This document shows positions 1-8,166 of a DNA stretch of 64,000 nt, one piece after another. Source of the stretch: Clostridiaceae bacterium (GTDB lineage Bacteria; Bacillota; Clostridia; Oscillospirales; Butyricicoccaceae); contig JAGZOP010000004.1 in assembly GCA_018383195.1 (NCBI GenBank), positions 43,306 to 107,305 of the forward strand. The letters are read 5' to 3'. The notes under the pieces are model-generated. The model was not told the DNA's origin. It worked only from the letters and a program-made list of their open reading frames with translations, and did no database searches. The position numbers and the translations under genes are program-made. The first letter of the stretch is position 1. The number at the start of each line of letters is the position of its first letter.

Positions 1-287
1 ATAATGAGGATCTTTCCCTTGCGGAAATCTCCGAGCATGTCGGCATTACCCGTCAGGGCGTGCGCGACAGCATTGTCCGCGCAGAGCATACCCTGCGGGA
101 CATGGAGCAGCGCATGGGGTTGGTTGCGCGTTACGGCAAGATCGATCCGCTGATCGACTCCATGCTCGATGATGTGCACCGGCTGCGTCTCATCAATTCC
201 AATCTGCTGCACAATGCGGAAATTTCCCGCGTGCTTGCGCGGTTGGATGATAACTTAAAGATCATCGCCGGCGGACGCACGCTTTGA
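1..287 (+). CDS. ylxM: YlxM/p13-like DNA-binding protein, 5'-truncated by window edge
   Basis: The frame is open from base 3, so the true start lies before the window; the GTG at 60 is internal. The visible residues contain a helix-turn-helix-like segment (LSLAEISEHVGITRQGVRDS) followed by a helical tail, as in the UPF0122/YlxM family. YlxM is an accessory factor of the signal recognition particle and its gene usually precedes ffh, as here: the stop at 285-287 lies 12 bases before the ffh start. Identity rests on the HTH segment plus this context. Only the C-terminal part is present, so nothing can be said about the N-terminus. Confidence 0.85.
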   Translation, partial: NEDLSLAEISEHVGITRQGVRDSIVRAEHTLRDMEQRMGLVARYGKIDPLIDSMLDDVHRLRLINSNLLHNAEISRVLARLDDNLKIIAGGRTL

Positions 288-299
288 CCGGAGGAAACC

Positions 300-1661
300 A
301 TGGCATTTGAAGGCTTAACTGAAAAAATTTCAAACACATTTAAGAAGCTTAAGAGCCGCGGACGGCTCACCGAGGCTGACGTCAAGGATGCCATGCGTGA
401 AATCCGCCTCGCGCTTCTTGAGGCAGACGTAAACTTCAAGGTCACCAAGGATTTCGTCAAGGCGGTTACCGAAAAGGCAACCGGCGCGGATATCTTGGAG
501 AGCCTTTCTCCCGCCCAGCAGGTCATCAAAATCGTGAACGAGGAGCTGACCGCGCTGCTCGGCGGACAAAACGCCCGCATCACCATTGCACCAAACCCGC
601 CCACCATCGTCATGATGGCAGGTTTGCAGGGCGCCGGCAAAACCACCAACTGCGCCAAGCTCGCGGGTCTGTTTAAGAAACAGCAGCAGCGTCGGCCGTT
701 GCTTGTCGCCTGCGATGTTTACCGACCGGCAGCGATTGAACAGCTCAAGGTAGTTGGCTCGCAGCTCGGCATTCCGGTGTTCGAGATGGGGCAGGGCGAT
801 CCGATCGAGATTGCCAAGGCTGGCGTAGAATTTGCCCGAAAAAACGGTCATGATCTGGTATTCATTGATACCGCTGGCCGACTTCATATCGACGAAGCCC
901 TGATGGACGAACTGAAACGCATCAAGGCGGAAGTCAAACCGCATGAAATCCTGCTCGTGGTCGATGCAATGACCGGTCAGGATGCAGTCAATGTCGCTGA
1001 GACTTTTGATGAGGCGCTCGGCATCGACGGCGTACTGATGAGCAAGATGGATGGCGACGCCCGCGGCGGCGCGGCGCTTTCTGTTAAGGCAGTTACCGGA
1101 AAGCCGATTAAATATATCGGTACCGGTGAAAAGCTGGACAACATCGAGCCGTTCCACCCCGATCGTATGGCGTCCCGTATCCTCGGCATGGGTGATGTGC
1201 TGACCCTGATTGAAAAAGCACAGCAGTCGTTTGACGAAAAGCAGGCGATGGAAACTGCAAAAAAGATGGCAGTTGGAAAGCTGACACTGACCGACTTTTA
1301 TGATCAGCTTCAGCAGATGAAAAATATGGGCTCCATGCAGGACATGCTCGGCATGCTTCCCGGTGTAGACGCCAAAGCGCTCGCGGGTGCACAGGTTGAC
1401 GAAAAAGCAATGGCACACGTTGAAGCGATTATTCAGTCTATGACGCCCAAGGAGCGCGACAATCCCTCGATTATTAACTATAGCCGAAAAAAGCGCATTG
1501 CAGCCGGCTGCGGACTGAGTATTGAGGAAATCAACAAACTGCTCAAACAGTTTGAGATGATGCAGAAGATGACCAAGCAGCTTGTGGGCATGCAGAAGCG
1601 CGGCAAGAAGAAAAAGCGCGGCGGCTTCCCTGGCTTTGGAAACTTCAAGCTCCCGTTTTAA
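300..1661 (+). CDS. ffh: Signal recognition particle protein Ffh (SRP54)
   Basis: This 453-residue GTPase binds SRP RNA and signal peptides and delivers nascent membrane proteins to FtsY. It has an N-terminal helical domain, then the G domain with P-loop GLQGAGKTT near residue 108, DTAGRL (G3), and TKMD-type recognition seen as MSKMDGDARGG. A methionine-rich M domain follows, ending in a basic tail (KRGKKKKRGG). Length is normal for the family. The start is the ATG at 300, preceded by GGAGG at 291-295. It is probably co-transcribed with ylxM and lies just upstream of rpsP, the usual Firmicute order. Confidence 0.98.
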   Translation: MAFEGLTEKISNTFKKLKSRGRLTEADVKDAMREIRLALLEADVNFKVTKDFVKAVTEKATGADILESLSPAQQVIKIVNEELTALLGGQNARITIAPNPPTIVMMAGLQGAGKTTNCAKLAGLFKKQQQRRPLLVACDVYRPAAIEQLKVVGSQLGIPVFEMGQGDPIEIAKAGVEFARKNGHDLVFIDTAGRLHIDEALMDELKRIKAEVKPHEILLVVDAMTGQDAVNVAETFDEALGIDGVLMSKMDGDARGGAALSVKAVTGKPIKYIGTGEKLDNIEPFHPDRMASRILGMGDVLTLIEKAQQSFDEKQAMETAKKMAVGKLTLTDFYDQLQQMKNMGSMQDMLGMLPGVDAKALAGAQVDEKAMAHVEAIIQSMTPKERDNPSIINYSRKKRIAAGCGLSIEEINKLLKQFEMMQKMTKQLVGMQKRGKKKKRGGFPGFGNFKLPF

Positions 1662-1718
1662 TTTTGTGTAAAATTATTTTACAATAGATTCTCGCTATTT
1701 CAAGGAGGTGAAAAAGAG

Positions 1719-1958
1719 ATGGTAAAGATCAGACTGCGCAGAATGGGCGCAAAGAAGTCCCCGTTCTACCGTATCGTTGTTGCCGACTCTCGTTATCCGC
1801 GTGATGGTCGTTTCATCGAGGAAATCGGCACTTACAACCCCATGACCGCTGAAGCAGAGGTCAAGGTTGACGCTGAGCGTGCACAGAAGTGGATCAAGAA
1901 TGGCGCACAGCCGACCGACACCGTTCGCGGCATCCTGAAGAAGGCCGGCGTGCTGTAA
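1719..1958 (+). CDS. rpsP: 30S ribosomal protein S16
   Basis: A 79-residue small-subunit protein that begins MVKIRLRRMGAKKSPFYRI, the diagnostic S16 start, and has the conserved RDGRFIEEIGTYNP segment. S16 helps assemble the 5' domain of 16S rRNA. AAGGAGGTG ends about 8 bases before the ATG. It heads the rpsP-khpA-rimM-trmD set. The 57-base gap after ffh holds an AT-rich palindrome (TGTAAAATTATTTTACA) but no clear terminator, so read-through from ffh is possible. Confidence 0.98.
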   Translation: MVKIRLRRMGAKKSPFYRIVVADSRYPRDGRFIEEIGTYNPMTAEAEVKVDAERAQKWIKNGAQPTDTVRGILKKAGVL

Positions 1959-1976
1959 TGGAGTGAGGTTGTGAAC

Positions 1977-2207
1977 ATGAAAGAACTTCTGACCTACATT
2001 GTAGCGAACCTGGTATCCGAACCGGACGCCATTTCCATTGAGGAAAAGGTTGAGGGCGACGAGATCACCTTCGAGCTGCGTGTTGCCGCGGATGATATGG
2101 GTCGAATTATCGGCCGCCACGGTCGCATTGCCAAGGAGATCCGCACGCTGATGAAAGCAGCCGGCAATCGGGAAGACAAAAAGGTTTCCGTCGATATCTG
2201 CGACTAA
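1977..2207 (+). CDS. khpA: KH-domain RNA-binding protein KhpA
   Basis: This 76-residue protein is a single KH domain with the GRIIGRHGRIAKEIRTL loop that binds RNA. KhpA works with KhpB (Jag) as an RNA chaperone linked to cell elongation and division in Firmicutes. A GTG six bases upstream (1971) is in frame but lies only about 2 bases from the GAGTGAGG ribosome binding site. The ATG at 1977 is spaced correctly and gives the typical start MKELLTYIV. It sits 18 bases after rpsP and is followed by a terminator, so rpsP-khpA is probably one unit. Confidence 0.93.
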   Translation: MKELLTYIVANLVSEPDAISIEEKVEGDEITFELRVAADDMGRIIGRHGRIAKEIRTLMKAAGNREDKKVSVDICD

Positions 2208-2216
2208 AAACCTTCC

Positions 2217-2252
2217 AAAGACCTGTCGCAGGATGACAGGTCTTTTTCTTTT
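2217..2252 (+). terminator. Intrinsic terminator after khpA
   Basis: An 11-bp perfect stem (AAAGACCTGTC / GACAGGTCTTT) with a 7-nt loop runs directly into TTTTTCTTTTTT. It separates rpsP-khpA from rimM-trmD. Confidence 0.9.
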
Positions 2253-2293
2253 TTGGCGAGTACGATACGCCGTTACGAAATTTGGAGGAAACC

Positions 2294-2797
2294 ATGAAAA
2301 AGCAATTCTTAGAAGCCGGAAAGATCGTCAATACCCATGGTGTGACCGGTGAAATCAAGGTGCAGTCGTGGTGCGACAGCCCGGAAGTGCTGCTCGATTT
2401 TGACACACTGTATCTGTCTCCGACCGAGCCGGTGCAGGTTAAAAAGTCGTATGTCCACAAAAACTGTGTCATTATGCGCCTCGAAGGGGTGAACACCTGT
2501 GAAGCAGCCGAAGCACTGAAAAACAGGGTGCTTTATCTGGACAGGGAAGACGTTGAACTGCCGGACGATTTGGTGTTCATTCAGGATATTCTGGGATTGG
2601 ATGTATTTGATGTGCGCACGGGCGAGACGATCGGCACGCTGCGCGAGGTCAATCAGGGCGCAGGACATGACCTGTATTTGATTCGCCGTGAGGGAAAAGC
2701 GGATGCGCTGATTCCGGCTTGCAAGCCCTTCCTCAAAAGCATCGATCTGGAAAAGGGCATCATTACGGTCGAAACCATTGAGGGGCTGATCGAATGA
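2294..2797 (+). CDS. rimM: Ribosome maturation factor RimM
   Basis: A 167-residue protein that assists maturation of the 30S head around S19. The N-terminal RimM domain begins AGKIVNTHGVTGEIKVQSW and the C-terminal PRC-barrel half contains VNQGAGHDLYLIRR and ALIPACKPFLKSID. An upstream in-frame TTG at 2282 overlaps the ribosome binding site, so the ATG at 2294, after GGAGGAAACC, is chosen. Its last codons overlap trmD by four bases (ATGA), implying translational coupling. Confidence 0.96.
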   Translation: MKKQFLEAGKIVNTHGVTGEIKVQSWCDSPEVLLDFDTLYLSPTEPVQVKKSYVHKNCVIMRLEGVNTCEAAEALKNRVLYLDREDVELPDDLVFIQDILGLDVFDVRTGETIGTLREVNQGAGHDLYLIRREGKADALIPACKPFLKSIDLEKGIITVETIEGLIE

Positions 2798-3531
2798 GAA
2801 TCGACATTATGACGCTGTTTCCCGAGTTAATCAACGGCGTGATGAACGAGAGCATCATTGGCCGCGCGCAGGCAAAGGGGCTCATTGAAATCCGTGCAAC
2901 GAACATTCGGGATTATGCACTCGACAAGCATCACAAGGCAGACGATTCGCCCTATGGCGGCGGGCGCGGGATGGTCATGCTGCCCGAGCCGCTCTATTTG
3001 TGCCACGAGGCGCTGACGGGTGGAACGCATGTCCATACAGTCATGATGAGCGCGCAGGGGGCGCCGTTTACCCAGCAGAAAGCGCGCGAATTGCTCTCAC
3101 ATGAGCGCTTCATCATCGTTTGCGGTCACTATGAGGGCATTGACCAGCGGTTTATCGACGCATGCGTCGATGAAGAAATTTCAATCGGGGATTTTGTGCT
3201 GACCGGCGGTGAAATTCCCGCGATGGCGGTGGCGGATGCGGTGTGCCGTATGGTACCCGGCGTGCTGCCTGATGAAACCGCGTTTCAGGAGGAGAGCCAC
3301 TGGAACGGTCTGCTGGAGTATCCGCAGTATACCCATCCGGCGGAATGGCGCGGAAAGAATGTGCCGGAGGTGCTGCTTTCCGGGCATCATGCGAATATTA
3401 CGCGCTGGCGGCGAAAGATGTCGCTCGTGCGCACACGGCGCGACCGTCCGGATTTGTTTGCAGCATTTCAGCCGCAGGACAAGCAAGATCGCAAAATTCT
3501 GGCTGAAATTGAAGCTGAGGGACTGGAGTAG
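2794..3531 (+). CDS. trmD: tRNA (guanine-37-N1)-methyltransferase TrmD
   Basis: A 245-residue SPOUT methyltransferase that makes m1G37 in tRNAs and prevents +1 frameshifting. Conserved features are MRIDIMTLFPELI at the start, DDSPYGGGRGMVM, the trefoil-knot SAM site CGHYEGIDQRFID, and SIGDFVLTGGE. It is coupled to rimM by an ATGA overlap. In many Firmicutes rplS follows directly; here fruK-type and amylase genes intervene. Confidence 0.98.
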   Translation: MRIDIMTLFPELINGVMNESIIGRAQAKGLIEIRATNIRDYALDKHHKADDSPYGGGRGMVMLPEPLYLCHEALTGGTHVHTVMMSAQGAPFTQQKARELLSHERFIIVCGHYEGIDQRFIDACVDEEISIGDFVLTGGEIPAMAVADAVCRMVPGVLPDETAFQEESHWNGLLEYPQYTHPAEWRGKNVPEVLLSGHHANITRWRRKMSLVRTRRDRPDLFAAFQPQDKQDRKILAEIEAEGLE

Positions 3532-3550
3532 CAAAAAATAAGAATCCATA

Positions 3551-3590
3551 CCGGAGAAGCAGACATTTGCACTGCTCTCCGGTTTTCTTT
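3551..3590 (+). terminator. Intrinsic terminator after trmD
   Basis: CCGGAGAAGCAG pairs with CTGCTCTCCGG (one bulged base) and is followed by TTTTCTTT. Confidence 0.85.
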
Positions 3591-3642
3591 GCGTAAAATA
3601 AAAAGATTATACCGCTTTTTTTACGAAAGTGGATAATTGTTA

Positions 3643-3671
3643 TTTACAAAAGAAAGCAAAGTGGGTAAAAT
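3643..3671 (+). promoter_or_regulatory. Predicted promoter of the 1-PFK gene
   Basis: TTTACA (3643-3648), 17-base spacer, TAAAAT (3666-3671), about 40 bases before the pfkB start. Confidence 0.6.
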
Positions 3672-3712
3672 GTATTATAGATGAAGAGAGATGCACACAG
3701 GAGGTTTCCAGC

Positions 3713-4654
3713 ATGATTATCACCATTACCCTGAACCCTGCGATGGACCGTACCATCCGGATTGACCGTCCGCTCTCCCCGATGAAGCTGAACCGTGCGG
3801 TCAGCACTATGGTAGAACCCGGCGGTAAGGGAATCAATGTTTCGCGCGCGGTCAAAGCGCTCGGCGGCACGAGCGTTGCGCTCGGCTTCTGTGCAGGTTC
3901 GAATGGGCGCATGATGAAAGATGCGTTGACCGCAGCAGATATTCACCATGATTTCGTAGATGTTCCGGGCGAAACCCGTGTCAATGTGCAGGTGATTGAT
4001 GCATTTGGCAACCATACGGAGATCAACGAGCCGGGTTTCAAAATTCATGACGGCGATTATCTGCGTTTTCTGGAGCGTATGGAGCATTACCTCCTGCCGG
4101 AGAATATTTTTGTCATTACCGGTTCGGTGCCGCCGCAGTTTTCCATGGAAAACTACATAAAAATCTGCAAAAAGATCAAAAAAGCGGGGTGCCGTCTGAT
4201 TATTGACGCAGCGGGTGAGCGGCTGCTGGAGGCGCTCAAGCTTGAACCTGATTTTGTAAAGCCAAATATTTTTGAGCTCGCAGAAGCGGTTGGCGACCCG
4301 GCTTCGGCTGACCCAGAGGTCGTTATCCACAGTGCGCGCAAGCTGCTCGACATGGGCGCGCGCGCGGTCTGCGTTTCCATGTCGCAGGAGGGCGCGCTGT
4401 TTGTGTCCAAGGATGAGCCGGAAGCGCTCTATGTCAACAGCAACCCGAAGATTGATGACTGCGGTGCGGTCGGCACTGGCGACGCAATGGTTGGCGCGAT
4501 TGCAAACTCCATGCACACCGGTCTGAGCTTCTGCGAGTTGGCGAAGTATACGGTTGCGACCGGACGTGCCTGTGCGCGTCTTGCGGGTACCGAAATGGCG
4601 ACGCTCAAGCGTGTTTACGAGGTTTATGAAACCTTGCAGGTCTATACGGTATAA
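3713..4654 (+). CDS. pfkB: 1-phosphofructokinase (PfkB/ribokinase family)
   Basis: A 313-residue sugar-phosphate kinase that most likely converts fructose-1-phosphate to fructose-1,6-bisphosphate. It opens MIITITLNPAMDRTI, typical of the FruK/LacC branch, and has PGGKGINVSRAVKALGG in the substrate site and the catalytic-base motif GTGDAMVGA near the C-terminus. The frame is open further upstream, but CAGGAGG at 3699-3705 fixes the ATG at 3713. It stands alone between terminators, with no fructose PTS or DeoR gene beside it, so substrate choice (fructose-1-P versus tagatose-6-P) is by family only. Confidence 0.88.
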   Translation: MIITITLNPAMDRTIRIDRPLSPMKLNRAVSTMVEPGGKGINVSRAVKALGGTSVALGFCAGSNGRMMKDALTAADIHHDFVDVPGETRVNVQVIDAFGNHTEINEPGFKIHDGDYLRFLERMEHYLLPENIFVITGSVPPQFSMENYIKICKKIKKAGCRLIIDAAGERLLEALKLEPDFVKPNIFELAEAVGDPASADPEVVIHSARKLLDMGARAVCVSMSQEGALFVSKDEPEALYVNSNPKIDDCGAVGTGDAMVGAIANSMHTGLSFCELAKYTVATGRACARLAGTEMATLKRVYEVYETLQVYTV

Positions 4655-4666
4655 CGATGATGCAAT

Positions 4667-4701
4667 GAAAAAGCTCCTGACTTCAGTCAGGAGCTTTTTT
4701 G
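4667..4701. terminator. Bidirectional terminator between pfkB and the amylase gene
   Basis: AAAAAGCTCCTGAC and GTCAGGAGCTTTTTT form a long stem with a 4-nt loop and have A/T tracts on both sides. It lies between convergent genes. Confidence 0.92.
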
Positions 4702-4728
4702 CAGCTTATAAGGGGAAAAACTGTGCGT

Positions 4729-6042
4729 TTACCGTTCCATCTTCCAAAATGCCACCGAATAAGGCAGAAGTTCGCTGCCGCCTCCAAAGTCGTGCGGTTT
4801 TCCGGTAATGAGGTCAAGCGCAGTGCCGCAGCCGGCATCGAAGTGCGCAGTAAACGGTGTGCTGTCTGCATTGATTGCAACAAGCACACGTTCACCGTCT
4901 GTTTTGCGCTCCCAAATCGCTTGACGGTTGGTCAGCAGGAGATGCCGGAAATCGCCATAGCATAGCGCGCGGCTTTCGCGGTGTGCTTTTGCCATCGCTG
5001 CAATGGCGTCGGTCAAATCATTCCACTGTGGGGTGTCGAAAGCGGGACGCAGCACATCGTCGCTGCCCGGGGTCTTGTGTCCCTCGGCGCCCCATTCGGA
5101 ACCGTAATACAGGCAGGGGATTCCCGGCATGCCGAACAGCATGCCATAAAGCAAAGGCAGATGCTGCGGGCAGGTCAGGATGGATGCCGCGCGGGTCACG
5201 TCGTGGTTATCTACAAACGAGAGCAGGTGCTTTCCTTTATAAAGCGTCCAGTTTTCCGGACCGAACTGGCGCATAAGCGAATGCGTAATCTCAAACAGGT
5301 TCATGGAGTTCAGAGAGGAATATAGCCCCTTGTAGCATTCGTAGTTGGTGCATGAATGCAGCATTTCATCGTTGACAATCTGGTTGTAGTCGCCGTGCAG
5401 CACCTCGCCGATGAGCACAAACCCTGGCTTGAGCGATTCGGTAAACCGGCGCAGCGCGCGCATGAAATCGCGGTCGAGCAGGTAGGCGACATCAAGCCGC
5501 AGACCGTCGATATCGAATTCTTCGACCCAGCCGCGGATGCAGGAAAAGAGATGGTCTACAACTGCGGGATTGCGCAGATTGAGTTTGACCAGTTCGTAAT
5601 GCCCTTCCCAGCCTTCATACCAGAAGCCATCATTATAGTTGGAGTTGCCGTCAAAAGAAATATGAAACCAGTCTTTATAAGGCGAATCCCATTTTTTCTC
5701 CTGTACATCACGGAATGCCCAGAATCCACGCCCGACGTGGTTAAAGACGCCATCTAAAACAACTTTGATACCGTTTTCGTGCAAAACTTTGCAGACTGCG
5801 GCAAAATCCTCGTTTGTACCAAGGCGGCAATCGATCTTCCGAAAATCGCGGGTATCATAGCCGTGGCTGTCCGATTCAAAAATCGGGGAAAAGTAAACGG
5901 CATTTGCACCAAGTTTCGCAATATGCGGCGCCCAGTCCGCAACTTTACCGATTCGGTTCACGGTCTGACCATCGTTGGCGCGGGGGGCGCCGCAGAAGCC
6001 AATGGGATAAATTTGATAAAATACACTTTCATATGCCCACAT
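4729..6042 (-). CDS. GH13 alpha-glucan hydrolase (maltodextrin glucosidase/cyclomaltodextrinase-like)
   Basis: A 437-residue cytoplasmic (beta/alpha)8 glycosidase without a signal peptide. The four GH13 regions are visible: DGVFNHVG (I), GLRLDVAYLL with the nucleophile Asp (II), GEVLHG with the acid/base Glu (III) and FVDNHD with the third acid (IV). This points to breakdown of imported maltodextrins or of glycogen fragments. It is shorter than classic neopullulanases and lacks their N-terminal domain. The start ATG follows AAAGGAGTGATCCCTT. It is monocistronic, with its own promoter at 6112-6140, and converges on pfkB. The exact substrate cannot be read from the sequence. Confidence 0.88.
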   Translation of the reverse strand: MWAYESVFYQIYPIGFCGAPRANDGQTVNRIGKVADWAPHIAKLGANAVYFSPIFESDSHGYDTRDFRKIDCRLGTNEDFAAVCKVLHENGIKVVLDGVFNHVGRGFWAFRDVQEKKWDSPYKDWFHISFDGNSNYNDGFWYEGWEGHYELVKLNLRNPAVVDHLFSCIRGWVEEFDIDGLRLDVAYLLDRDFMRALRRFTESLKPGFVLIGEVLHGDYNQIVNDEMLHSCTNYECYKGLYSSLNSMNLFEITHSLMRQFGPENWTLYKGKHLLSFVDNHDVTRAASILTCPQHLPLLYGMLFGMPGIPCLYYGSEWGAEGHKTPGSDDVLRPAFDTPQWNDLTDAIAAMAKAHRESRALCYGDFRHLLLTNRQAIWERKTDGERVLVAINADSTPFTAHFDAGCGTALDLITGKPHDFGGGSELLPYSVAFWKMER

Positions 6043-6111
6043 AAGGGATCACTCCTTTGCTTACCGCTTTTTGGGCGGTGGAACGCGATTTCATAGAACC
6101 GCCTAATCTAT

Positions 6112-6140
6112 AGTATAGTCGGATTGGTGCAAAATAACAA
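6112..6140 (-). promoter_or_regulatory. Predicted promoter of the GH13 gene
   Basis: On the minus strand: TTGTTA (6140-6135), 17 bases, TATACT (6117-6112). The leader holds an ACCGCCC...GCGGT inverted repeat before the ribosome binding site. Confidence 0.65.
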
Positions 6141-6217
6141 CAACAGATAGGAAACAAAACGCTGAGACATACAAAGTGACGAATTACAGCCTCTGAGGGA
6201 TTTTGCGGAAATAATGC

Positions 6218-6246
6218 TTGCGTTTTGGGGCGCAATATGATAGAAT
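6218..6246 (+). promoter_or_regulatory. Predicted promoter of rplS
   Basis: TTGCGT (6218-6223), 17 bases, TAGAAT (6241-6246). Initiation would fall about 10 bases before the L19-leader-like structure. Confidence 0.65.
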
Positions 6247-6261
6247 TTGAAATTGATAACG

Positions 6262-6322
6262 GGCATTCCTCTGCTTACCGGTCGGAAAACAGACCTTAAT
6301 CAAATGATACGGCACGAATGTC
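6262..6322 (+). ncRNA. Candidate L19 ribosomal-protein leader
   Basis: GGCATTC (6262-6268) can pair with GAATGTC (6316-6322) to close a domain, and GGTC (6280-6283) with GACC (6292-6295) forms an inner hairpin. The segments GCATTCCTCTGCTTACCGG and GGCACGAATGTC look like the Firmicute L19 leader that lets L19 repress its own translation. It ends 23 bases before rplS. Pairing is seen; the family match is from memory and was not searched. Confidence 0.7.
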
Positions 6323-6345
6323 TAGGATGAAAGGAAGACTGAAAA

Positions 6346-6687
6346 ATGGATTTAGTCAAGGTTCTGTCTGAGCAGCAGCTCAAGAACGATCTGCCCGAGC
6401 TGAAGATCGGCGATACCGTAAAGGTTCATGCAAAGATCAAGGAGGGCAACCGCGAGCGTATTCAGGTTTTTGAAGGCATCATCATTGCGATGAAGCACGC
6501 GGGCATCAACAAGACCGTCACCGTCCGCCGCATTTCTTACGGCGTAGGCGTTGAGAAGACCTTCCCGGTACATTCCCCGAACGTAGCAAAGTTCGAGGTT
6601 GTACGCAATGGTAAGGTTCGCCGTGCCAAGCTGTACTACCTGCGCGGCCGCGTAGGCAAGGCTGCAAAGGTTGCAGAGAAGGTCTAA
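6346..6687 (+). CDS. rplS: 50S ribosomal protein L19
   Basis: A 113-residue large-subunit protein at the 30S-50S interface. Diagnostic segments are IGDTVKVHAKIKEGNRERIQ, FEGIIIAMKHAG, SYGVGVEKTFPVHSP and KLYYLRGRVGKAAK. Start ATG follows AAAGGAAG. It has its own promoter, a structured leader likely used for autoregulation, and its own terminator, so it is an independent unit. Codon use is strongly biased, as expected for a ribosomal protein. Confidence 0.98.
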   Translation: MDLVKVLSEQQLKNDLPELKIGDTVKVHAKIKEGNRERIQVFEGIIIAMKHAGINKTVTVRRISYGVGVEKTFPVHSPNVAKFEVVRNGKVRRAKLYYLRGRVGKAAKVAEKV

Positions 6688-6701
6688 GACAAAAGGGATA
6701 C

Positions 6702-6738
6702 AAAGAGGGGAGCTTCGGTTCCCCTCTTTCTCTTTTTA
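6702..6738 (+). terminator. Intrinsic terminator after rplS
   Basis: AAAGAGGGGA / TCCCCTCTTT stem with loop GCTTCGGT, followed by CTCTTTTTATA. Confidence 0.88.
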
Positions 6739-6764
6739 TAGTGAACAGAAAAGAGGGAAAACAG

Positions 6765-7979
6765 ATGGGAGCGAAGAAAACGGATTATCAGAAAACAGTG
6801 CGTGCCTGCTATTTGGGCACGATTACGCAGTCGGTGGTTTTGAATGTGACCCCGATTCTTTTTTTACCTTTGGCGGCATGCTATGGGTTGTCGTTTGAAC
6901 AGCTCGGACGGTTGGTGCTGGTTAATTTTGTGTGTCAGTTTGTGTCTGATCTTGCATTTGCGCGTCCGGTGGAGCGTTGGGGGATTCGTCCGTTCGTGGT
7001 GGGCGGGCATGCGTGTACGGCGCTTGGACTCATTTTATTTTCGGCGGCGCCGCTGCTTTTTCCAAACCATATTTATTTCGGATTGCTGCTTGCGACCGCG
7101 CTGTTTTCGAGCGGCGGCGGCCTGCTCGAATTGCTGCTCAATCCGATTATGAGCGCATTGCCGGGGGATGATACTGCGCGGCGGCTGAGCCTGATGCACT
7201 CGTGCTACGGGTGGGGTCACATTGCGGTTGCGCTCATTTCAACGCTGCTGATTTTTGCACTGGGGCGCGAACGCTGGTTTGTTGTGCCGTTGCTGTGGAG
7301 TTTGCTGCCGCTCGTAAACTGCCTGAATTTTGCCCGCGCTCCGCTCGTACAGATGATTGAAGAACAGCAGCGCACCAGATTGGGAACTTTGCTGTGCCGT
7401 CCGTTTTTTGTGCTCTGTCTGGGGGCGATGTTCTTTAACGGCGCAATTGAGGTCACCATGTCGCAGTGGGCATCCAGTTTTCTTGAGCAGTCAATCGGGC
7501 TTCCCAAGGTGATGGGAGATACATTGGGCGTGTGCATGTGTGCAGCTATGATGGCGGTCGGCAGACTGCTCTATGCGAAGTTTGGGCAGCAGGTCGATGT
7601 GTTCCGGCTGATGCTCTGGGGAGCAGTGCTGTGCGGCGGGTGCTATTTGGTCGCCGGGCTGTCCGGTTTGCCGGTGTTCTGCCTGCTTGCCTGCGCAGCG
7701 TGTGGATTTGGTGTCAGCATCATGTGGCCTGCCTGCGTTGCGATTGCGGCGGATACTTATCCGCTTGCAGGTGCAAGCATGTTTGCGCTGGTTTCCGGAT
7801 TTGGGGACGCAGGCTCCGCGATCGGACCTTGGGGTGTTGGCATGATTGCGGATACCGCATCCAATGGTCTGCAAACCGGTCTTGCCGCAGCATCGGTTTT
7901 TGCGATTGGGATGTGGATTTGTACCTATTACCTGCGGGCGCATTATCGCGCAGAGCGGCAGGTTACAATCGGGGAATAA
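6765..7979 (+). CDS. MFS permease
   Basis: A 404-residue polytopic membrane protein with about twelve hydrophobic segments. A central loop sits near the middle (LVQMIEEQQRTRLG) and the arrangement resembles sugar/fucose-permease-like MFS proteins. AAGAGGGA at 6752-6759 selects the ATG at 6765 rather than the GTG at 6741. There is no obvious promoter of its own, and expression may come from read-through of rplS. Substrate is unknown. Base composition and codon choice (many GCG, TTG, GTG) contrast with the biased rplS next door. Confidence 0.82.
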   Translation: MGAKKTDYQKTVRACYLGTITQSVVLNVTPILFLPLAACYGLSFEQLGRLVLVNFVCQFVSDLAFARPVERWGIRPFVVGGHACTALGLILFSAAPLLFPNHIYFGLLLATALFSSGGGLLELLLNPIMSALPGDDTARRLSLMHSCYGWGHIAVALISTLLIFALGRERWFVVPLLWSLLPLVNCLNFARAPLVQMIEEQQRTRLGTLLCRPFFVLCLGAMFFNGAIEVTMSQWASSFLEQSIGLPKVMGDTLGVCMCAAMMAVGRLLYAKFGQQVDVFRLMLWGAVLCGGCYLVAGLSGLPVFCLLACAACGFGVSIMWPACVAIAADTYPLAGASMFALVSGFGDAGSAIGPWGVGMIADTASNGLQTGLAAASVFAIGMWICTYYLRAHYRAERQVTIGE

Positions 7980-8097
7980 CCGAACTGCGGAGACAAAAAT
8001 GATGTTTTTGCTTCGGATACGGCATCCTGTCTGAAAAATGACCGCAATATCGAAAACAAATTAAACATTCTGACATAAAGGAAGTCGGGCCATTCCT

Positions 8098-8127
8098 TTG
8101 TAAAAGCGATGATTTATGTGGTATAAT
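8098..8127 (+). promoter_or_regulatory. Predicted promoter of the lepB operon
   Basis: TTGTAA (8098-8103), 18 bases, perfect TATAAT (8122-8127), 40 bases before lepB. Confidence 0.65.
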
Positions 8128-8166
8128 AAAGTGTACTATGCTAAACTGTAAAATGGAGGAGATCAC

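Noticed and set aside
1668..1685. Palindrome TGTAAAATTATTTTACA between ffh and rpsP as a terminator
   Set aside because: AT-only stem with a one-base centre and no U tract; too weak for termination.
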